This document shows, piece by piece, positions 6,166 through 10,542 of a DNA stretch of 10,542 nucleotides (its first letter is position 1; every line of letters begins with the position of its first letter). Where the stretch lies: contig JAADYZ010000362.1 of the NCBI GenBank assembly GCA_010092775.1, positions 1 through 10,542 of the forward strand. The letters run 5' to 3'. Both the position numbers and the translations under genes were made by a program. Source of the stretch: Chloroflexota bacterium (GTDB lineage: Bacteria > Chloroflexota > Anaerolineae > Aggregatilineales > UBA3940). Under the pieces are notes generated by a model that worked only from the letters and a program-made list of their open reading frames with translations, was not told the origin of the DNA and did not search any database.

Positions 6166-7386
6166 TTAGGCCTCGACCGCGGCTTCACCGCGTAGCGCGG
6201 CGATGACATCCTTCATTTGGGCCAAGTGCTGCTGATTATGGCCAACCAAGCCCTGGAGGATTTGCCCGATATAGATGTAAGGCCCACGACGTTTGACCAG
6301 AGCCTCCGGGAAGCGCCGGACCATCGCCGCCGTCTGGCTGGTCGCCCGCTTGAATTCTGCCAGCAGCTCCTTTGAGTCGCCTAGCACATCGATCAGGGCA
6401 TCGATCATGTACGCGTCGTTGGCGATATAGGTCGAACCGGCGACATCCTGTTCCTCATTGTGGATGTATTGCTGCGTCGCGCGCTCATTCAAGATCAGGT
6501 GGGCCAGATTCTGGTTGACGCTCCAGGCCTTCTCGGCGGGCTGTTGAGCGGCTTCCTCTGCGCTGATCTCAGCCAGGAAGGCTTCAAGTTCAGCAATGAA
6601 ATCGGCCTGCTCCGTTTGCAGCTTGGCGGCCATTCCATCAAAGCTATCTGGTACGTCGGGGAAGGGTCGCTGAGAAAGAGCGAGGCTGACCTCGTGGCGC
6701 TCGGTTCCACGATGGAATACCAAGGCAACTTCATCGCCCGGCAGCTTGCCTTCCACCGCGCGACCGATGGCACCCCAATCGGTGATCTCAATCGCGTTGA
6801 TCATGTTGATCACATCGCCGCCTTGAAGGCCCGCTGCTTCGGCCCCTGTATCTGGCAGCACCCCACTGATCTTGGCCCCACTAGAGTAGGGTAGGCCTTC
6901 CTCTTGCGCCATCGCGGCTGTCACAAACTCTGACGGGAAGACACCCATCAAAGGTCGGTTGTAGAGGCGCAGGGCCTTGCCTTCTTCCAGGATGGATTTG
7001 AGGTTCTCCAGATAGGTCACCCAATTGGATTTGAGTCCCTCCAGCGTGGTCGCCCACTCGTCACCCTCACCCAATTTGCTGTGAGTCAGCTTGACCAGTG
7101 TGCCGCCATCGACCGCTTCAAAAGCCACCTCGACCTGTGAAGGGGCAGGTTCGCCGCTGCCATACCAGCTAAATGCGATGGCTTGGCCGGGGCTGAGGGT
7201 GGTATAGCTGCCTGCTGCATAGTAGTTGTCGGTATCCCAATTGAGGAAGATGACGCCGCCGACCTCAGCATGGACGTAAGCACGCTCAGCGAGCCAGTAT
7301 TCCAACAGGGATGCGTTGGCGAAGTGCCGGTAGACAAGCTCTGGCGGAGCTTGCACAGTTTGGGAGAAAGACAGTGCGTGGGCCAT
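6166..7386 (-). CDS. Three-domain SRPBCC (AHSA1-like) - PDZ - DinB fusion protein
   Basis: A 406-residue soluble protein with no signal peptide. Residues 1-135 are an SRPBCC/AHSA1-type domain (SFSQTVQAPPELVYRHF, then LLEYWL; GGTLVKLTHSKLGEGDEW; and a C-terminal helix GLKSNWVTYLENLKSIL), a fold that binds hydrophobic ligands. Residues 145-245 are a PDZ domain (GAKISGVLPDTGAEAAGLQGGDVINMINAIEI). Residues 250-400 are a DinB/YfiT four-helix bundle with the usual metal-binding histidines H296, H383 and H387, the last two in GHNQQHLAQ. DinB-fold proteins are often metal-dependent thiol transferases. The ATG at 7386 is chosen because AGAAGGAGG lies 4 nt upstream; a longer frame to 7479 would include the promoter and a palindrome. 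It is convergent with the pseudoenzyme and divergent from the HEAT-repeat gene. Domain calls are firm, joint function unknown. Confidence 0.9.
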   Translation of the reverse strand: MAHALSFSQTVQAPPELVYRHFANASLLEYWLAERAYVHAEVGGVIFLNWDTDNYYAAGSYTTLSPGQAIAFSWYGSGEPAPSQVEVAFEAVDGGTLVKLTHSKLGEGDEWATTLEGLKSNWVTYLENLKSILEEGKALRLYNRPLMGVFPSEFVTAAMAQEEGLPYSSGAKISGVLPDTGAEAAGLQGGDVINMINAIEITDWGAIGRAVEGKLPGDEVALVFHRGTERHEVSLALSQRPFPDVPDSFDGMAAKLQTEQADFIAELEAFLAEISAEEAAQQPAEKAWSVNQNLAHLILNERATQQYIHNEEQDVAGSTYIANDAYMIDALIDVLGDSKELLAEFKRATSQTAAMVRRFPEALVKRRGPYIYIGQILQGLVGHNQQHLAQMKDVIAALRGEAAVEA

Positions 7387-7426
7387 GAAGCCTCCTTCTG
7401 AATTGCTATAAACGGTTGAGTGGGTA

Positions 7427-7442
7427 ACCCGGTTAACCGGGT
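7427..7442. promoter_or_regulatory. 16-bp perfect palindrome, candidate operator of the SRPBCC-PDZ-DinB gene
   Basis: ACCCGGTTAACCGGGT is its own reverse complement. On the minus strand it begins where a candidate promoter (next entry) would start transcription and ends 40 bp before the ATG at 7386. A site at +1 is a typical place for a dimeric repressor. Confidence 0.5.
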
Positions 7443-7450
7443 ATATCTGA

Positions 7451-7479
7451 AGTGTAGCGCGAGCGCGTCGATTCACCAA
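7451..7479 (-). promoter_or_regulatory. Candidate promoter of the SRPBCC-PDZ-DinB gene
   Basis: On the minus strand TTGGTG (7479-7474) precedes TACACT (7456-7451) by exactly 17 bp. The boxes match consensus in 3 and 4 of 6 positions, so the call is tentative. The predicted start near 7444 abuts the palindrome. A second possible -10, TTTATA in the shared GTTTATAGC element (7413-7405), lies closer to the gene. Confidence 0.35.
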
Positions 7480-7662
7480 ATACTCATGTAATTCTCGTGC
7501 TTAAGCGGGTTGATGCCTTGCGGCGCTCTCCGTTTGGTACTATGAGGTCTACTGATTGCTGCTTCAGAAGGTTCAACCCCAGGCCGATAGTATTCGCAAT
7601 CAGGTGGCGAATTCCCTATCATATTGAGGCAACAGGCCATAGCGACGATGAAGTGAGCGCCT

Positions 7663-8847
7663 ATGCACAGCAACAACAGCCCGGCCCTGGGCGGTGATCG
7701 CGGTCCCAATGAGCGTGATGTCCGCCTGACCGGCCAACGGGCCGTCCTCCATATGATCGATCTGCTTGACCATGATGACCCCAGTATACAACAGCGGGCC
7801 TTGTTCGCGTTGGCCCATGTCGGCGACGAACGTGCGCTAGACGGGCTGCTCAGCTTGGTATCGGATGATAACGCGCCCCATCCACAGCGCATTCGCGCAG
7901 CGCGAGCGCTGCTCAAGATCGGCGGCGAGGAGGCCATCGAACCCCTGCTGGAGGTCGTGCTGACCGAGCGCGCCGCCCCGGTGCGGGCACAGGCCGCCAC
8001 CACCCTGGCCGCGCTCGATGACGGTCAGGTGATCGACATCGTGATTGACGCTTTGACCCATAGCAGTTGGCAAACCCGGGCTTATGCCTGTGAGGCCCTG
8101 CGGGTGATGGGCGATGAGAGTGCCATCGTCCCCCTGATTGGCTGCCTGGCCGATACCCATTGGGTGGTGCGCTCACGAGCGGCAGACGCGCTAGGCGAGA
8201 TCGGTGATTCGCGGGCGCTTGATCCGCTGGTTGAGCAGTTTCTCCATGAGCACGATCCGGCCTTCGACTCGCCGATTGTGTCGAATTACACCGGCTTCAA
8301 CCGCGAGTGGGGTGTGCGCCGCCACGCCGCTGATGCGATCGCCCGCTTGGGTTCAGCGGGAATCGCCGTGTTGACCGAAGCCTTGCACCACGAACGCCAC
8401 GTTGTGCGCCGGGCGGCGGTGCACAGCCTGGCCGGTGTACAAGACGAAGCAGTCGTCTCGCGGGTGTTTGAAATGCTCGATGACCCCAGCCGGGTGCTGC
8501 GCCGGGCCGCGATCGAAGCGCTGGGCCGCTCACGCGATGCACGCGCCGTTGAGTTGCTGATCGCCAAGTTGCACGCACCCCGCCCCTATCTGCTGGCTGA
8601 GATTATTCTGACGCTGGGCACCCTGGGTGATGCGCGTGCGGTTCCGCACCTGGTAGCCTGCCTCCAGCGCGGTGTTGAGGCGTCCCACGTGCTGCAAGCG
8701 CTGATCCTTTCACTGGGGCGGCTGGGCGATGACCGCGCCGTTGACGCCCTGACCGACCTGCTGGCCTCCTCCCAATGGCAAGGCGAGGTCAGCCGGGCCT
8801 TGCGCCGCATCGGCAGTGAGCGGGCGCTTGCGGCACTGGATCGGTAG
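7663..8847 (+). CDS. HEAT-repeat protein (PBS-lyase HEAT-like type)
   Basis: A 394-residue protein made almost entirely of about eleven HEAT repeats of 30-32 residues. Each follows the pattern of a helix with hydrophobic LL/LI, then R-x-x-A-x-x-A-L-x-x-[IL]-G-D, as in VVRSRAADALGEIGDS, VLRRAAIEALGRSRDA and ILTLGTLGDARAV. Repeat 6 has an insert of about 20 residues (DPAFDSPIVSNYTGFNREW). The last helix is capped by RALAALDR. These arrays form curved scaffolds for protein binding; the name PBS lyase refers to the repeat family, and no phycobilin lyase activity is implied because no phycobiliprotein genes are here. There is no signal peptide or membrane helix. The ATG at 7663 is preceded by a modest GAAGTGAG site. 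A weak promoter (TTGCGG 7518-7523, 17 bp, TATGAG 7541-7546) lies upstream. Partner unknown. Confidence 0.93.
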   Translation: MHSNNSPALGGDRGPNERDVRLTGQRAVLHMIDLLDHDDPSIQQRALFALAHVGDERALDGLLSLVSDDNAPHPQRIRAARALLKIGGEEAIEPLLEVVLTERAAPVRAQAATTLAALDDGQVIDIVIDALTHSSWQTRAYACEALRVMGDESAIVPLIGCLADTHWVVRSRAADALGEIGDSRALDPLVEQFLHEHDPAFDSPIVSNYTGFNREWGVRRHAADAIARLGSAGIAVLTEALHHERHVVRRAAVHSLAGVQDEAVVSRVFEMLDDPSRVLRRAAIEALGRSRDARAVELLIAKLHAPRPYLLAEIILTLGTLGDARAVPHLVACLQRGVEASHVLQALILSLGRLGDDRAVDALTDLLASSQWQGEVSRALRRIGSERALAALDR

Positions 8848-8859
8848 CACAAGAGCAAA

Positions 8860-8879
8860 CAGCCGCTCAGCGGCGGCTG
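8860..8879. other. Short GC-rich hairpin between convergent genes
   Basis: CAGCCGC (8860-8866) pairs with GCGGCTG (8873-8879) around a 6-nt loop, 12 nt after the HEAT-repeat stop. No T tract follows. It may mark the shared 3' region of the HEAT gene and the small minus-strand gene. Confidence 0.4.
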
Positions 8880-8923
8880 CCTGTTGCGATCTAGGTTGTG
8901 TACTCTGGGATAGAGTTGGGGGC

Positions 8924-9160
8924 TTAACGGCCCAGGAAGGGGCGGGTCGCGCTGCGCACGTCGGGGCAGTCGAGTACGCTAATGTCGACGTTCTCGGTTC
9001 CACGGTTCAATGAAACATGATACAACAGGGCACGTCCCTGCGGATTGGTGCGTTCGGCATCGGTGATTGCCCAACCCGAGTTCAACATGTCGTTTAATAC
9101 GTCGCCGGTGACATAAGACTGGCGAGGGGACCAGTGTCGTTGTGGTTGTGGGGTGGCCAT
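8924..9160 (-). CDS. Small protein of unknown function, 78 residues
   Basis: I do not recognise this family. The protein is soluble, with no signal peptide, membrane segment or Cys pair (one Cys only, in VLDCPDV). It starts with a polar Pro/Gln/Arg stretch (MATPQPQRHWSPRQ), then a predicted helix (GDVLNDMLNSGWAI), then strand-like segments (ALLYHVSLNRGTENVDISVLDC) and a basic end. The YHVSL and VDISVLDCP strands suggest a small alpha+beta fold. It is probably a real gene: AAGGA lies 9 nt before the ATG, a good promoter and a complex palindrome lie upstream, and the frame is bounded by convergent-gene spacing on the 3' side. It is transcribed alone. Confidence 0.72.
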   Translation of the reverse strand: MATPQPQRHWSPRQSYVTGDVLNDMLNSGWAITDAERTNPQGRALLYHVSLNRGTENVDISVLDCPDVRSATRPFLGR

Positions 9161-9188
9161 AATGAGGATTCCTTCAGAACTCCCTTAC

Positions 9189-9197
9189 GCTATAAAC
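9189..9197 (-). promoter_or_regulatory. GTTTATAGC element shared with the SRPBCC-PDZ-DinB leader
   Basis: The 9-mer GTTTATAGC (minus strand) lies 29 nt before the 78-residue gene; the same 9-mer lies 19 nt before the SRPBCC-PDZ-DinB gene (7405-7413). Both sit between a palindrome and a Shine-Dalgarno site. It could be an alternative -10 region or a shared regulatory element. Confidence 0.3.
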
Positions 9198-9203
9198 CCA
9201 TAC

Positions 9204-9237
9204 ATAGTGGTGTGCGAACGTTCGCTGATTCCACTAT
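9204..9237. promoter_or_regulatory. Composite palindrome, candidate operator of the 78-residue gene
   Basis: The 12-bp perfect palindrome GCGAACGTTCGC (9214-9225) is nested inside a second inverted repeat, ATAGTGG (9204-9210) and CCACTAT (9231-9237). The outer right arm overlaps the predicted -10 box, and the inner palindrome covers the predicted transcription start of the small gene. The inner repeat resembles LexA half sites but lacks the usual 4-bp gap. Confidence 0.5.
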
Positions 9238-9261
9238 AACATGGGGATTGTGAAAGAACAA
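9233..9261 (-). promoter_or_regulatory. Candidate promoter of the 78-residue gene
   Basis: On the minus strand TTGTTC (9261-9256) is followed after 17 bp by TATAGT (9238-9233), a five-of-six -10 match. The predicted start is near 9226, giving a leader of about 65 nt. Confidence 0.45.
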
Positions 9262-9667
9262 GCAATTTGCGCCATTGTAGCCGGGTATATAGATTGTTCG
9301 CTTGTACATAGGTGCAGAGTAAGAATCACACATCAAGCCCGCCATGCTTTAGGGGGGCTTGATGTGTGATTCGGCGCTCTCACGGACAAGTTCGCGAAGG
9401 TGCACTCCCTTGATGATTGAGCGGCAACGATGCTCCCAGAACTAAGGCTCGATCTGACCCGGCTGTGCGGAGGCAATCGAGCGGCTCGCCATGAGCACAT
9501 CACCACCAGTGGTTGTTACCTGTTGGCGACCGCCAGCCGTCGCTTTCACGCTGCGGAAGTGGCGCTTGATACCCGCCATCCTCAGACGGGCGGAGCATGC
9601 CTGGCGATTCTAACTGGTCCTTCCGGACAGATGAGCATCACCGTACAGCAAATGGTCTTCTGTGCAG
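9238..9667. other. Gene-poor stretch of about 430 bp
   Basis: I find no convincing gene here. It contains the minus-strand promoter of the 78-residue gene, the 18-bp-stem hairpin at 9323-9372, and scattered GTTCGC motifs (9296-9301, 9390-9395). A plus-strand open frame from 9430 to 9714 codes for a sequence with no visible fold pattern, has no ribosome binding site and overlaps the end of the next gene, so I do not call it. Confidence 0.5.
9323..9372. repeat. Perfect 18-bp inverted repeat, 14-nt loop
   Basis: The left arm GAATCACACATCAAGCCC (9323-9340) and the right arm (9355-9372) are exact reverse complements. There is no T tract, no flanking target duplication that I can see and no open frame inside. 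It could be the hairpin of a small RNA, a strong transcript end, or a miniature repeat element. Confidence 0.75.
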
Positions 9668-10542
9668 CTACCGACCAGCTTGATGTGCGCTTTCCGCAGC
9701 CTCTCGCTCGTTGAAGCGCTGGAACCAATCGTCCATCGCGCTGACCAGTTGATCAATAAACTCGGCATTGCTGGACCAATGGCCAAAGGGCACTTCAACA
9801 TAGTGCTTGGGGGCGCGGCTCCCCAGGCGTAGATAATTGTCCTCTGTGACCTTGGGTGCGACCATCGTATCCAGGATCGGGTTGATCACCAGGATCGGTA
9901 GTTCGTTCTCGCTGAGTGAGACAGCCGGGGGCGTGTTGAAGGTGCTAGACAGGTAGCGCATGCTGACATAACGCAGCGGGTAGGGGTCACGCTTCCAGGC
10001 GGCGATGGCTTGAACGTCGCGTTCATCCCACAGCCCGCTGAAGTCACCCAGCAGCCGGATGGGTATACGCAGCCGTCCAAACAGACCCGCCAGCATGGTG
10101 AAGCTCACTCTGAAGAGGCCGACTATCCCCGGTAGCTCTGCGATAGGAGCGAAACGCGAGGTGCGCAGCGCGTCGACCACCTCACCGCCGAACATATACA
10201 GATTGCTGACCGCTACTGCATCGACCGGCGCACCAGCCGCGGCGCTGTAGTAGGCAACTGCGGAGCCAAAGCTGGCACCTGTCATGAAGAGTGGGCCGTC
10301 AAACTCTGTACGTGCCCAACGCGCCACATCGATGGCGTTCTGGACGAATTCGGACAGCGTACAATCACCACGTGTGCCGCCTGAAAGGCCCTGTCCCTTC
10401 TGGTCGGGCAGGATGACGGTGTAACCAGCATCGTAGAAGCGCAGTGCCAGGGTCACGAACATCCGGCTGTAGCCACCGCCCCCATGATTGAAGATCACCA
10501 CCGGCGCAGAGCGATCCGGCTGCGGATAAACGTCCACATGCA
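9668..10542 (-). CDS. Alpha/beta hydrolase, lysophospholipase/esterase type (5' end beyond right edge)
   Basis: At least 291 residues are visible. The frame stays open through the window edge, reading ...HVDVYPQPDRSAPVVIFNHG, so the GTG at 10537 is probably internal and a short N-terminus is missing. The fold markers are in order: the oxyanion segment FNHGGGG, the strand GYTVILPDQKGQGLSGG, the nucleophile elbow G-A-S-F-G, a hydrophobic lid region (IVGLFRVSFTMLAGLFGRLRIP), then LPILVINPILD and FGHW. Counting from the GTG, the triad is Ser 89, Asp 223 and His 253. This is the Hydrolase_4/serine aminopeptidase-like group acting on lipid or other esters. The lid suggests a hydrophobic substrate. 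No signal peptide can be judged. The catalytic site is complete, unlike the pseudoenzyme at 5529-6101. Confidence 0.9.
   Translation of the reverse strand, partial: HVDVYPQPDRSAPVVIFNHGGGGYSRMFVTLALRFYDAGYTVILPDQKGQGLSGGTRGDCTLSEFVQNAIDVARWARTEFDGPLFMTGASFGSAVAYYSAAAGAPVDAVAVSNLYMFGGEVVDALRTSRFAPIAELPGIVGLFRVSFTMLAGLFGRLRIPIRLLGDFSGLWDERDVQAIAAWKRDPYPLRYVSMRYLSSTFNTPPAVSLSENELPILVINPILDTMVAPKVTEDNYLRLGSRAPKHYVEVPFGHWSSNAEFIDQLVSAMDDWFQRFNEREAAESAHQAGR

Noticed and set aside
7473..8003. Minus-strand open frame of 176 codons opposite the HEAT-repeat gene
   Set aside because: Its Ser/Arg/Ala-rich translation is the typical shadow of a GC-rich gene on the other strand, and it runs across the divergent intergenic control region.
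9214..9225. LexA (SOS) box
   Set aside because: GAAC and GTTC are adjacent here, while the known Gram-positive and actinobacterial boxes have a 4-bp gap; the neighbouring gene is not a known SOS gene.
9323..9372. Intrinsic terminator
   Set aside because: No T tract follows the stem on either strand and the nearest upstream gene end is far away.
9430..9714. Plus-strand open frame of 94 codons
   Set aside because: No ribosome binding site, no recognisable fold or codon pattern, and it overlaps the 3' end of the alpha/beta hydrolase on the other strand.

Overview
The window looks like ordinary chromosomal DNA of a GC-rich bacterium with long, regulated intergenic spaces. I lean towards Chloroflexota (Anaerolineae-like). 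The reasons are Hanks-type kinases with a C-terminal beta-propeller, a long PBS-lyase-type HEAT-repeat protein, an SRPBCC/DinB-type protein and a pseudomurein-free, envelope-light gene mix. There is no rRNA, tRNA or ribosomal protein here, so this placement is inference only. I see no mobile element, CRISPR array or RNA gene.

Layout. Left edge, minus strand: the first 25 codons of a nucleotide-sugar dehydrogenase (1-77), then an MFS exporter (173-1591) that starts with TTG behind a strong Shine-Dalgarno and has an AT-rich inverted repeat over its probable promoter, then a small cupin (1705-2028). The cupin is divergent from two tandem plus-strand Ser/Thr kinases (2101-3222 and 3304-5433). The 73 bp between them hold overlapping back-to-back promoters that appear to share one -10 box. 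Kinase 1 is membrane-anchored but has almost no outside domain. Kinase 2 carries a seven-bladed WD40-like propeller outside the membrane. A clear intrinsic terminator follows kinase 2 and sits directly against the ribosome binding site of an RBBP9/YdeN-like alpha/beta hydrolase (5529-6101) that has lost its nucleophile Ser and its catalytic His, so it is probably a pseudoenzyme.

Right half. A minus-strand three-domain protein, SRPBCC-PDZ-DinB (6166-7386), is convergent with the pseudoenzyme and divergent from a plus-strand protein built of about eleven HEAT repeats (7663-8847). Next come a 78-residue minus-strand protein of unknown function (8924-9160), a roughly 500 bp gene-poor stretch with a complex palindrome and a perfect 18-bp-stem hairpin, and the 3' part of a minus-strand lysophospholipase-type alpha/beta hydrolase (9668 to the right edge) with an intact Ser-Asp-His triad.

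The genes do not form one pathway. The most coherent unit is the kinase pair, with the cupin and the pseudoenzyme as possible signalling companions. The most interesting points are the pseudoenzyme behind the terminator, the SRPBCC-PDZ-DinB fusion, the split between a sensor-less and a sensor-bearing kinase paralogue, and three well-formed palindromes placed on candidate promoters.
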